NCBI GenBank assembly: GCA_040081465.1
Contig: JBEBGL010000015.1
Coordinates: 1-54,707 of the forward strand
Direction: 5' to 3'
Origin: UBA668 sp040081465
Lineage (GTDB): Bacteria; Actinomycetota; Acidimicrobiia; Acidimicrobiales; Ilumatobacteraceae
DNA: 54,707 nt
Shown here: piece after piece, positions 1 to 8,067 of the stretch
Layout: every line of letters begins with the position of its first letter
How positions within the stretch are numbered: position 1 is the first letter of the stretch
Notes under the pieces: model-generated
Seen by the model: only the letters and a program-made list of their open reading frames with translations
Told to the model about the DNA's origin: nothing
Database searches by the model: none
Translations under genes and position numbers: made by a program

Positions 1-648
1 GCGTGCCATTTCGTCGACATCGATCTGGTTGAACATCTCGAAGCCCATCGTGTGCCCGTTGCTCACGTAACCGGTTTGCATGCCGGAGTCGCCGTCGGCA
101 ACAGCGGTGATGCGCACCAGTGTGCGTACTTGCTCGTCAGTTGCCCACACGCCATCGGTGTTCGCGATCAGCACGTGCTTGCGACTGTCGCCATAGCCAG
201 CACTGACCTGCACGATTGGGCCGCCGGACGAGCGTGCGGTGTCGTTCATGCGTTGCAACAGCGCGACCTTGTCGGCCTTGCGCACCTCGTCGGGGTACTG
301 CGTGACTGGACTTACCACTCGGCCAGGGCTGCGCGTCAACGCAATCGTGCGAGTGCCACCGTCGCCTTGGCTAGCGGCGGCCGCTGCAACCTCGGCTGCG
401 GCACGAAGACCGGCCTCGCTGAGGTCGGCGGTATGCGCAAACCCTGTTGTATCGCCTTTGATCACGCGAATTCCGGCGCCACGATCGCGACCGCTCGTCA
501 CTTGTTCGACTCGTCCGTCGTCGAGCGCCACCGACGTCGACCGCTTGTCCTCGGCGTATACCTCGGCGAAATCGGCACCAGTCCGCACCGCGGCAGCCAG
601 TACTCGTTGCAACAGATCCTGCTCGATCATCCGGCGCAGCCTAGCCAT
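1..648 (-). CDS. tldD: TldD/PmbA-family metalloprotease, N-terminal part (cut by window edge)
   Basis: The reverse strand reads openly for 216 codons from ATG at 648 to the window edge. The product begins MARLRRMIEQDLL and continues with the TldD N-terminal pattern: FAEVYAED near residue 30, a basic-acidic strand (KRSTSVALDDGRVE), then a Gly-rich GAGIRVI segment. TldD works with TldE/PmbA as a cytoplasmic Zn-dependent protease on peptides and unfolded proteins; the HExxxH zinc site would lie beyond the edge and cannot be checked. The 648 start has a GGGGG tract 5 nt upstream; codon 7 (ATG at 630) is an alternative that matches the family start better but has no clear ribosome site. The family assignment is by recall of sequence pattern. 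Confidence 0.8.
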   Translation of the reverse strand, partial: MARLRRMIEQDLLQRVLAAAVRTGADFAEVYAEDKRSTSVALDDGRVEQVTSGRDRGAGIRVIKGDTTGFAHTADLSEAGLRAAAEVAAAAASQGDGGTRTIALTRSPGRVVSPVTQYPDEVRKADKVALLQRMNDTARSSGGPIVQVSAGYGDSRKHVLIANTDGVWATDEQVRTLVRITAVADGDSGMQTGYVSNGHTMGFEMFNQIDVDEMAR

Positions 649-749
649 GCGACCCCCGATTCAAGGCTCGGCACTCAGCGTCGACATCCACTTGAAACCT
701 TGACGGCCTCGGCCTCACCCTCTTCGGATTGGAGCCCGATAACTAGTTC

Positions 750-1040
750 ATGATCAACAGACGACTAATCCGCGCCTTGGTCGGTGTTGTTGTGGCCGGC
801 TCGTGTGCCGCATGCGTTCCGAAGGAAGGCGTCGACGGTGTTGAAAAAGCAGCAACGTCGTCGTGCACTGCAGAACGGCATTCCGTCGAGCAAGCGGTCG
901 AGGCTTACTACGTCCTTGAAGGTGCGTTTCCTACATCTGAGGCCGACCTGGTGCCCAACTACATGCGCGCTGAATCAGTATCAATGGACTTAGACACGGC
1001 CGGCAACGTTGTCGCGGCTCCAGGTAGCGGCTGCATCTAA
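750..1040 (+). CDS. small secreted lipoprotein, pseudopilin-like tail
   Basis: A 96-aa protein. Residues 1-22 form a signal peptide with a lipobox-like end (VVAGSCAAC), so it is probably exported and lipid-anchored. The mature part has a helix (ERHSVEQAVEAYYVLEG) followed by AFPTSEADLVPNYM, which resembles the C-terminal helix-and-loop of type II secretion/pilin G proteins, without the N-terminal pilin helix. Two cysteines (in SSC and SGC) could form a disulfide. It stands alone between divergent tldD and a convergent ThDP enzyme. Function is unknown and the pilin resemblance is only suggestive. Confidence 0.6.
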   Translation: MINRRLIRALVGVVVAGSCAACVPKEGVDGVEKAATSSCTAERHSVEQAVEAYYVLEGAFPTSEADLVPNYMRAESVSMDLDTAGNVVAAPGSGCI

Positions 1041-1054
1041 CAGCTGCATCTAAC
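1030..1054 (+). repeat. 13-bp tandem duplication over a stop codon
   Basis: The 12-base unit gctgcatctaac occurs at 1030-1041 and again at 1043-1054 (period 13). The first copy contains the TAA stop of the small lipoprotein gene and the second brings another TAA just behind it, in a different frame. It sits in the short gap before a convergent gene and looks like a recent slippage duplication. Confidence 0.85.
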
Positions 1055-2671
1055 TCAGCCGAGATTGCTGGTGCGCGGGTAAACGTCGGTCGGGTCGGTG
1101 AGCACGTTCACCATGTACGGCGCGCCCGATGCGAATGCGCGGTCGAGCGCTGGCCCAATCTGCGCTGGATCGGTGACGGTTTCGCCAGCACCGCCGAGAG
1201 CCTTGACGACATCGTCGTAGTGCAAGCCCGGTTGCAGATCGCACGCGACATCCCATCCGTAGATCATTTGCATCGGATGCTTCTCGAGTCCCCACATGCC
1301 GTTGTTGCCAACGACCATCACCACCGGCAGATTGTGGCGCACCATCGAGTCGACATCCATCAGGCTGAAGCCAGCGGCGCCATCGCCAAGAAGCAACACG
1401 ATCTGGCTACTTGGGCGAACAACTCGCGCCGCAATCGCGTACCCGGGTCCATTGCCCAAGCAACCGTACGGCCCAGTGTCGAGCCAGCAACCGGGCTGGA
1501 AGACCTCAACAAACTTGCCGGCGTAGCTCGCGAAGTCGCCACCGTCGCAGATGACAACGGCGTCGCGCTCCATGCGACGACCGAGTTCGCCATAGATACG
1601 ACTCGACTTCACCGGCGACGAATCGGCCGCAAGCAACAGCGCATCCGCGGCGCGGCCCTTCTCTTCGGCGGCGCGAAGTTCGCTGATCCACGATTCGTGA
1701 TCGGCGCGCTTTCCGGGGTAGTCGGCGAGCGCGCGCAGAACCTTGTTGATGTCGCCAACGACCGTTGGTACTTCGACGTGATGCGCGCGCTGACTTTCCG
1801 CATCGACGACGTGCGCCACCTGCGCAGCACCGAAGCGACCAAAGCCGAGACGAAAATCGAGTGGCGTGCCGAGAACAACGACGAGATCGGCGCGCGCCTT
1901 CAACAGGCCGCGTGTGCGGAGGAAGGCGAGCTCGTGATCGGCGGGCAGCAGGCCGCGACCGAGGCCGTTGAAGAAGCACGGCACGCGTAACTGCTCAGCC
2001 GCCGCGCGTAACCCTTCCCACGCGCCGTCCCAATACACATCGCCGCCAACGATGAACGCGGGTCGTTCGGCACCTGCGATGAGTGCAGCCAACTTTGCGA
2101 CGGCATCGTCGTCGGGTTCAGCGCCACCGACCACAACGACGTCAGGAACTTCCCCAGCCGACGGGCCGAAGAGGTCGAACGGGAAGTCGAGGAATGTCGG
2201 GCCGCGATGCGGTGTCATTGCAAGCTGCGCCGCCGCGTGAACCATCTCGCCAGCCTTCGTCGCGTCGTGCACCGTCGCCGCCGACTTGGTGATCGACTGC
2301 ATCACTGGCACGTGGTCGAACTCCTGAAGCGAACCGCTTCCCCATCGCATCGCCGGCGCGCGGCCGCCCAGCACGACGATCGGCGCACCGTTGAACCACG
2401 CAGAGGTCACAGCCGACACGCCGTTGGTAATGCCCGGCCCAGCAGTCAGGGCCGCCAATCCGGGCTTGCGTGTCAACTTGGCGTAGGCCTCGGCCGCGAA
2501 GGTTGCGGTCTGCTCGTGACGGGTGTCGACAACACGCATGCCCTGGTCGCGCGCCCCTTCGTACATTGGCCACACATGCGCTCCATTGAGGGTGAACATG
2601 GTGTCGGTGCCAAAGGCCAGCATGGCGGCGATGGCCTGCTGGCCCGCGTGCCCGTCAATATGAGTGCTCAT
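1055..2671 (-). CDS. acetolactate-synthase-like ThDP enzyme (IlvG type)
   Basis: A 538-aa thiamine-diphosphate enzyme of the acetolactate synthase/oxalyl-CoA decarboxylase superfamily. The N-terminal PYR domain carries the catalytic Glu in DTRHEQTATFAAEAY (E53); the C-terminal PP domain has the ThDP-Mg motif GDGAAGF near 429 and NN near 456. Whole stretches (LTAGPGITNG, GRAPAMRWGSGSLQE, GCWLDTGPYGCLG, ending YPRTSNLG) match the actinobacterial IlvG-like group as I remember it. The true substrate of that group is not settled; it is not the main AHAS here, because a complete ilvBN lies at 46-48 kb. It is monocistronic and divergent from dxs, whose product also needs ThDP. Confidence 0.85.
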   Translation of the reverse strand: MSTHIDGHAGQQAIAAMLAFGTDTMFTLNGAHVWPMYEGARDQGMRVVDTRHEQTATFAAEAYAKLTRKPGLAALTAGPGITNGVSAVTSAWFNGAPIVVLGGRAPAMRWGSGSLQEFDHVPVMQSITKSAATVHDATKAGEMVHAAAQLAMTPHRGPTFLDFPFDLFGPSAGEVPDVVVVGGAEPDDDAVAKLAALIAGAERPAFIVGGDVYWDGAWEGLRAAAEQLRVPCFFNGLGRGLLPADHELAFLRTRGLLKARADLVVVLGTPLDFRLGFGRFGAAQVAHVVDAESQRAHHVEVPTVVGDINKVLRALADYPGKRADHESWISELRAAEEKGRAADALLLAADSSPVKSSRIYGELGRRMERDAVVICDGGDFASYAGKFVEVFQPGCWLDTGPYGCLGNGPGYAIAARVVRPSSQIVLLLGDGAAGFSLMDVDSMVRHNLPVVMVVGNNGMWGLEKHPMQMIYGWDVACDLQPGLHYDDVVKALGGAGETVTDPAQIGPALDRAFASGAPYMVNVLTDPTDVYPRTSNLG

Positions 2672-2727
2672 TCCCGCACCGTACCGCTATGGGGGTTGGC
2701 ACCTACCGGTTGTAGCGTGGCCTCGTC

Positions 2728-4671
2728 ATGAGGCTGCAACAAATTCGGCAACCGGCCGACCTACGAGAACTGAGTCATCCGGAACTTGCCGAACTGGCCG
2801 GCGAGATACGCGATTTCATCGTGCAGGCAGTCGCCGAGAACGCCGGGCATTTAGGTAGCAACCTTGGCGCTGTCGAACTCACGCTGGCGCTGCACCGAGT
2901 TTTCGACTCTCCTACGGATGCAATTCTTTGGGACACCGGCCACCAGGCCTACGTGCACAAGATCGTCACGGGTCGTCAGGCTGGCTTCGAACAGCTACGT
3001 CAGGCGGGTGGCCTTTCCGGTTATCCGAATCGCGAAGAAAGCCCGCACGACTACATCGAGAACAGTCACGCCTCGACGGTGCTGTCATACGCATATGGAT
3101 TCGCAGTTGCGCGCGACGCGGGCGTCAACGAGCATCGCCATATCGTCGCCGTCATCGGCGACGGCAGCATGACCGGCGGCATGGCGTACGAGGCGCTGAA
3201 CAACATCGGCCACGGCAACAAGCGCGTGATCATCGTGTTGAACGACAACGGTCGCAGCTACGCGGCGACCATCAGCAATCTCACGGCGGCGCCAACCATG
3301 CGCGACGAGCTGCCCGTCGCAGATCACCCGAGCTTGCCGGAGCGCATCACCGGCAAGCTGTCTAGCGGCCTGACAAAGATTCGACTTAACCCGGTGTACG
3401 TACGCCGGCAGCGTCGGCTCGAACAGTTCCTGCGCGACCTGCCATACGTCGGTCCACAGGCCGAGAAGAGCGTCGAGGCGTTCAAGGCTGCTGTGCGCGA
3501 GTTCTTGCAGCCGCCTTCGTTCTTCGAGGCGTTGGGTGTTCGCTACGTCGGCCCAGTCGACGGGCACGACACAGAACTGCTCGAGCACACGTTCCGAAAC
3601 GCAATCGAGTTGTCGGCGGAAGGCCCGATCGTTGTGCACGTGCTCACGCAAAAGGGACGCGGTTATTCACCGGCGGAAGACGACGATGAAAAGCATCTGC
3701 ACGACGCGCCGATTTTCGATCCGATGGTCGGGCCTCCACCGGCAGTCGTCACCGGCTACACGCAAGCGTTCGCCGAAGCGGTCATCAAGGAAGCGGAAGC
3801 CGATTCGCGAGTTGTCGCGGTTACAGCGGCGATGCCCGGGCCGACGGGCTTGCTGCCTTTCCAGGCGCGCTTTCCCGATCGGTTCTTCGACGTTGGCATC
3901 GCCGAACAGCACGCCGTCACTGGCGCGGCTGGCATGGCGATGGCCGGTCTGCGGCCGATCGTCGCGATCTACTCGACGTTCCTGAACCGCGCGTGGGATC
4001 AGGTTGTCTACGACGTCGCGATGCATCGACTGCCGGTTGTGTTCTGCCTCGATCGTGCGGGCATCACCGGCCCCGACGGTGCCAGCCATCATGGTGTTTA
4101 CGACATGGCATTGCTGGCTCGGGTTCCCGGAATGCGTGTATTGGCTCCTTCCAGCGCCGAGGAACTGCAATCGATGTTGCACGATGCGATTGGTCTGGCC
4201 GACGAAGGCCCGATCGCAATCCGTTGGCCGCGCGGCGCCGCGCACCACGTGGGCGAGCACGAGGTCGGTACGGGACTCAACGCGCGCCAGGTTCGCGAAG
4301 GCGATGGTGGAGTGTGCATCATCGCGATCGGCAAGATGGTGATCGACGCGACGAAGGCCGCCGAGCTTCTCAGCGCTGCGGGCGTGCAGGCAACCGTGTG
4401 GGATGCGCGTTCGTGTGCACCGCTCGACCCAAAGATGATCGCCGATGCGGCGCGGCATCGTGCGGTGGTGACGGTGGAGGACGGCGTGCGCGACGGTGGC
4501 ATCGGCATGACGATCGCCGATCAAGTGCACGCCATTACTGCCACAGTGCCCGTACGTGTTCTCGGACTGCCCTCGAAGTTCATTCCGCAAGGATCAGCCG
4601 ATCGCATCCTGGCGCAGTTGGGCCTCGACGCCGAAGGCATTGCTGCCACCGCGCGCGACGCAATGGGCTAG
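2728..4671 (+). CDS. dxs: 1-deoxy-D-xylulose-5-phosphate synthase
   Basis: A 647-aa transketolase-like enzyme that condenses pyruvate and glyceraldehyde 3-phosphate to DXP, the first step of the MEP isoprenoid pathway and a feeder for thiamine and pyridoxal synthesis. Diagnostic motifs are present: GHLGSNLGAVE (40-50), LWDTGHQAYVHK (68-78), LSGYPNREESPHD (96-108), ThDP motif GDGSMTGG (144-151) with NDNGRSY (172-178), and the catalytic Glu of DVGIAEQHA (E393). Length is typical. The 3' end overlaps the convergent GNAT-like gene by 4 nt. Confidence 0.97.
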   Translation: MRLQQIRQPADLRELSHPELAELAGEIRDFIVQAVAENAGHLGSNLGAVELTLALHRVFDSPTDAILWDTGHQAYVHKIVTGRQAGFEQLRQAGGLSGYPNREESPHDYIENSHASTVLSYAYGFAVARDAGVNEHRHIVAVIGDGSMTGGMAYEALNNIGHGNKRVIIVLNDNGRSYAATISNLTAAPTMRDELPVADHPSLPERITGKLSSGLTKIRLNPVYVRRQRRLEQFLRDLPYVGPQAEKSVEAFKAAVREFLQPPSFFEALGVRYVGPVDGHDTELLEHTFRNAIELSAEGPIVVHVLTQKGRGYSPAEDDDEKHLHDAPIFDPMVGPPPAVVTGYTQAFAEAVIKEAEADSRVVAVTAAMPGPTGLLPFQARFPDRFFDVGIAEQHAVTGAAGMAMAGLRPIVAIYSTFLNRAWDQVVYDVAMHRLPVVFCLDRAGITGPDGASHHGVYDMALLARVPGMRVLAPSSAEELQSMLHDAIGLADEGPIAIRWPRGAAHHVGEHEVGTGLNARQVREGDGGVCIIAIGKMVIDATKAAELLSAAGVQATVWDARSCAPLDPKMIADAARHRAVVTVEDGVRDGGIGMTIADQVHAITATVPVRVLGLPSKFIPQGSADRILAQLGLDAEGIAATARDAMG

Positions 4672-5024
4672 GTCAGTTCTTTACCGACGAACAGATAGCT
4701 CTTGTCGTCGGCCTTCCATCCGTGACGTTCGGCTTGTGCGACGACTCCTTTGCGAGTCGTGAAGACCCAGATGTGTTTGAAACCAAGTCGCCGCGCCAGA
4801 ACTTCAAGTCCCTCCGTGATTGCGTCGAACGCGCTGAGACGATCGTCCATGCTCGCATCGGGATTCGACATGAAACCATCGACGAACGCGATCTTTGAGT
4901 CGGTCTGGTACAGAAACGCGACGGCTACATCGGGAACGATCAGCCCGTGCCGCGGTAACAACTGCAACATCGTCGTCGGAAGCTTTCGACTACGACACCA
5001 CTGCTTGACCATGCTGCGATGCAT
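4668..5024 (-). CDS. GNAT-like protein, possibly N-terminally shortened
   Basis: A 118-aa product from ATG at 5024. The C-terminal half (DAITEGLEVLARRLGFKHIWVFTTRKGVVAQAERHGW, quoted in part: LARRLGFKHIWVFTT) resembles the last helix and strands of a GNAT fold or a DUF that adopts it. Codons upstream of the ATG remain open back to a TAA and would encode VKADAYDDA, which looks like the missing first strand and helix of a GNAT, but no ATG or GTG with a ribosome site is present there. Either translation starts at an unusual codon, or the gene is slightly eroded. The usual acetyl-CoA pyrophosphate loop (Q/RxxGxG/A) is not obvious. Confidence 0.5.
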   Translation of the reverse strand: MHRSMVKQWCRSRKLPTTMLQLLPRHGLIVPDVAVAFLYQTDSKIAFVDGFMSNPDASMDDRLSAFDAITEGLEVLARRLGFKHIWVFTTRKGVVAQAERHGWKADDKSYLFVGKELT

Positions 5025-5074
5025 GGCGTCGTCGTAAGCGTCAGCTTTTACGGCGCACAGTCCTTACTAGCCGG

Positions 5075-5584
5075 CTACTGGAAGTGCAGCGTCGAGAGAA
5101 TATTCAGGTACAACGCTGTGCGTTCATCGCCGGCGGCGACCGGGTGGGTCCAGATGAAGTGGAACAGGTCGACGGTCACGTGGTCGACGTCGGGGCCGAA
5201 CACAAACGAGTCGAACCGTGTGACCTTGCCTTCGACACCTTTCACCGTTACTTCCGCTTCGCGGGCGTAGTGGTATTGCTCGAACAGAATCATTTGCTCG
5301 TTCTTGGCCTTTGCTTTCGGGCATTCCACGAGCAGGTCTTGCCACGACAGCATCGCGATCTGTTCCATCGCAGTGTTGGGCAGGACGCGGTCGTGCTTCA
5401 CAATCACGTTCGACCACGGGCCAGGCGTGTCGTTTGCCGTACCCATCGCAAACAGCGACCCGGGATACTCGCTGACGACCCAGGTTTCTGGAACGTCGAT
5501 GGTGAAGGTCGGGACTGGGCGAACGACTCCGGGGAACTTGATCTCAACGAACTTGGAAGTGTCGATGTCGATGGTGTTGCTCAC
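5075..5584 (-). CDS. LpqN/PsbP-fold-like hypothetical protein
   Basis: A 169-aa protein from GTG at 5584 (VSNTIDIDTSKF). A longer reading frame reaches 5878 but would run through the N-terminal part of the divergent gene, so the GTG was chosen. The sequence has the alternating strands of the LpqN/LpqT or DcrB-like Mog1/PsbP fold: FTIDVPETWVVSEYPGSLFA, then a long helix (MEQIAMLSWQDLLVECPKA) and strands EAEVTVKGVEGKVTRFDSFV. No signal peptide is visible, so it appears cytoplasmic. It is divergent from the large membrane protein at 5658 with 73 nt between. Function unknown; the fold call is an inference. Confidence 0.5.
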   Translation of the reverse strand: MSNTIDIDTSKFVEIKFPGVVRPVPTFTIDVPETWVVSEYPGSLFAMGTANDTPGPWSNVIVKHDRVLPNTAMEQIAMLSWQDLLVECPKAKAKNEQMILFEQYHYAREAEVTVKGVEGKVTRFDSFVFGPDVDHVTVDLFHFIWTHPVAAGDERTALYLNILSTLHFQ

Positions 5585-5657
5585 GGCGCGAAAGTTAGCA
5601 CCCCACGAGACGGCTACTATCCGGCGGGGACGTTGACAGTGAAAGCGAGTTTGCCGC

Positions 5658-7235
5658 ATGGGGAAAGTCATCAACGCAGTCGCGACTGCGGTCGTGGGCG
5701 GCGCGGCCGAGGTTGTCTCGGTTGTCGACCCCAACGCGGGCAAGGCGGTCGCTAGCCAGGCCCAAAACATCGGCCAGGCAGCGGAACTTCTGACGGCGAA
5801 GACGGGTGCCGCACTCGCTACGGCTGCCAACGCAACGGGCGACTGGATCGAGCAAGGCGTAACCAAAGACGGCGCCATTACGAACTTCGTGCAGGACTAC
5901 GTTCCAGCGGGCGGCTTCATCACCGCCATCGCGCACGCCGCGGCTGGCAACGAGGAGTACGCGCAATATGCGGCCGTAAAAGGTGTCAGCACGACTGTTG
6001 TCACCGTCGCCGCGGTAGCCGGAAGTCTTGGCGGACCTGCAGGTGCGATTCTCGCCGGCGGCCTCGCGGGTGCAGCAGTAAGCGCGTGGGAGGGCGGAAT
6101 GAAAACAGTCCTCGACCCATCGGTGCAGGGGAAGCTTGACGACCTCAGCGTGGAGAACGTTCTCATCAGCGGCGCGATCGGAGCGGCAGGCGCGGCCGTC
6201 GGTGTTGGTGTCGGCAAAGTGGCCGGTGCCGCTGGCAAAGCTTGGTCGTCGAAGTTTCCCAAAGCGACGGCCACGGAAATCGGCACTGTCGTGCAATTCA
6301 CTCGCGGTCGTGCTGGCGCTGTCGTCGGAACAAAGTTGAACCCGGTTATCCCGCTGTGGCAGATCATGACGCCTGGCCAAAAAATTTCGGCGATCGGTGG
6401 GGTTGCGGGCAAGAAAGTTCTGACCGGCGCTGGTGTCGGTGGTTTGCAAGAAGCTGTGAAGGCCACGGGCTTGACGGCGGCCATCTTGGGCGGACTTGGT
6501 ATGGGCGGCCCGGGCTCGGCCGCTGGCGCGGGCTCGCAGCCAACCCCGACGCCGCAACCGACTACGCCTTCGCCAACCCCTCCAGGTGCAGGCGCGGTTT
6601 CTCCAGGTGCTGGCGTGATTTCCCCCAGCACGGCCACCGACGCTCCCAAATCGGGGCCGCCTTCCCCTAAGCCAGTTGAAGTCGAGACCGAGCAAGAAAA
6701 GGAAATCAAGAAGAAACTCCTCGTCCTACTCAGCGGTATCGGGGTCACGACATTGCTTGTCGGCGGCGGCCTGCTGTTGAGCAACCTCGGCGGTGGCAAC
6801 AACAATACGACGCGACCAGCGCAAGACACCGCCGCGATTACGACCGTTGTCGCGACGACGACGGCAACGACGATTCCAGCAACGACGGTTGTCGCGACGA
6901 CGGTTGCTGCAGTAGTCGCCTCGACGACGACATCATCAAGCACGACAACGACCGCGCCGCCATTCAAGCCAAAAGCGCCAACAAACGTTGTTGCTAGCAA
7001 CAACCCGTTGCCAAACGGTTGCAACATCACGGTCAGCTGGACGGCACCGAGTGGCACCAAGCCGATCACCTACACCGTGGTTGGCAGTCTCGGTGGCAGT
7101 CACTCAACCACGTCAACCTCGATCACGTTCTTCAGAGACTTCAACGGAATTCAATCGTTTACCGTTTATGGCACAAACTCGGTCGGAGTCGGTCCCACCT
7201 CCGCCCCATCGAACACTGTCTATCCCGAGTGTTGA
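5658..7235 (+). CDS. glycine-zipper membrane protein with C-terminal fibronectin-type domain
   Basis: A 525-aa protein not recognised as a named family. Order of segments: Ala/Gly-rich amphipathic N-terminus (1-60); three Gly-zipper-like hydrophobic stretches (about 110-145, 168-192 and 255-292); a Pro/Thr linker (293-345); a charged patch KEIKKK followed by one clear transmembrane helix (353-376); a Thr-rich linker (390-435); and a C-terminal beta domain (437-525) with the fibronectin type III pattern PTNVVASN...ITVSWTAPSGTKPITYTV. The topology suggests an inner N-terminal part and an outside Fn3 domain. The Gly-zipper stretches recall pore-forming or membrane-inserting domains. No signal peptide. 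Function unknown. Confidence 0.65.
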   Translation: MGKVINAVATAVVGGAAEVVSVVDPNAGKAVASQAQNIGQAAELLTAKTGAALATAANATGDWIEQGVTKDGAITNFVQDYVPAGGFITAIAHAAAGNEEYAQYAAVKGVSTTVVTVAAVAGSLGGPAGAILAGGLAGAAVSAWEGGMKTVLDPSVQGKLDDLSVENVLISGAIGAAGAAVGVGVGKVAGAAGKAWSSKFPKATATEIGTVVQFTRGRAGAVVGTKLNPVIPLWQIMTPGQKISAIGGVAGKKVLTGAGVGGLQEAVKATGLTAAILGGLGMGGPGSAAGAGSQPTPTPQPTTPSPTPPGAGAVSPGAGVISPSTATDAPKSGPPSPKPVEVETEQEKEIKKKLLVLLSGIGVTTLLVGGGLLLSNLGGGNNNTTRPAQDTAAITTVVATTTATTIPATTVVATTVAAVVASTTTSSSTTTTAPPFKPKAPTNVVASNNPLPNGCNITVSWTAPSGTKPITYTVVGSLGGSHSTTSTSITFFRDFNGIQSFTVYGTNSVGVGPTSAPSNTVYPEC

Positions 7236-7281
7236 TCCGTGAGCGTTCGACGTTGAGTAGTTGAAGGAATAGCCTGCGGGC

Positions 7282-8067
7282 GTGACCATCGCCGATTTTG
7301 ATGCTGCGAGCGAACTTGCCTTCGCGCAACACCTTGCCGATGCGGCGGATGCGATCACGTTGCCGCACTACACGAATCGCTCGTTCAGTCTTGATTGGAA
7401 AGCGAATCGCACAGAGGTGACAGAGGCCGACCGCGATGCCGAGTCGACAATCGCTGCGCTCGTGCTCGCGCACCGAGGGTCGCACGGGCTCTTCGGCGAG
7501 GAGCACGGATTGGTGGGCGCTGCAGACAGTCCGTGGCGGTGGATCGTCGACCCGATCGATGGCACGTCGAACTTCGTGCGAGGCATACCTGTGTGGGCCA
7601 CGTTGATTGCGCTAACGCACGCCGAGCATGGCGCCGTAGTGGGTGTCGTGTCAGCGCCAGCGATGAATCGGCGTTGGTCGGCCGCGCGTGGCTTGGGAGC
7701 GTTCGCCGATGGTCGACGGTGTCAGGTGTCGACGGTTGCGCGCCTCGACGAAGCACAGGTCAGCGTCACGTTCTCGAAAGGCTGGGATGCGCTCGACATG
7801 ACCGACAAGCTGGTGCAACTGCAGCAGCAGGCGTACCGGGCTCGCGGCTTCGGCGACTTTTGGCAGCACATGCTCGTCGCCGAGGGTGCGATCGATTTGG
7901 CGATCGATGCCGTCGGCGTGCAGTCGTACGACCTCGCCGCCGTGATGGTCGTGGTCGAGGAGGCTGGTGGAACGTTCACCGACCGCCACGGCGTGCGGAC
8001 TTTTGAAAGCGACACCGCGATCTCGTCGAATGGTTTGCTTCACGAGTGCGCGAAGATCCTGTCATGA
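7282..8067 (+). CDS. hisN: inositol-monophosphatase-family phosphatase, probable histidinol-phosphatase
   Basis: A 261-aa Mg/Li-dependent phosphatase of the IMPase superfamily. Metal ligands are visible: E73 in GEEHG and D90-P-I-D93-G-T in WRWIVDPIDGTSNFVRG, plus a second-half motif SYDLAAVMVVVEEAGG. The TSNFVRGIP extension and the early TEADRDAE segment fit the actinobacterial HisN histidinol-phosphatase branch better than inositol-1-phosphatases, but inositol phosphate remains possible, especially as an inositol-phosphate synthase is encoded at 48.5 kb. Translation starts at GTG 7282. The stop overlaps the start of the amidohydrolase (ATGA). Confidence 0.8.
   Translation: MTIADFDAASELAFAQHLADAADAITLPHYTNRSFSLDWKANRTEVTEADRDAESTIAALVLAHRGSHGLFGEEHGLVGAADSPWRWIVDPIDGTSNFVRGIPVWATLIALTHAEHGAVVGVVSAPAMNRRWSAARGLGAFADGRRCQVSTVARLDEAQVSVTFSKGWDALDMTDKLVQLQQQAYRARGFGDFWQHMLVAEGAIDLAIDAVGVQSYDLAAVMVVVEEAGGTFTDRHGVRTFESDTAISSNGLLHECAKILS

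Noticed and set aside
1055..2671. Second main acetolactate synthase
   Set aside because: The sequence follows the IlvG-like branch, has no small-subunit gene beside it, and ilvBN is complete at 46-48 kb.
6840..6960. Repeat array or CRISPR-like region in acg/acc-rich stretches
   Set aside because: It is the coding of Thr-rich linkers, seen also near 10,450, 18,200 and 19,150; there are no regular spacers.
5897..7069. 390-codon frame opposite the Gly-zipper/Fn3 gene
   Set aside because: Low-complexity Val/Pro/Thr product mirroring the Thr-rich linkers of the sense gene; no ribosome site.
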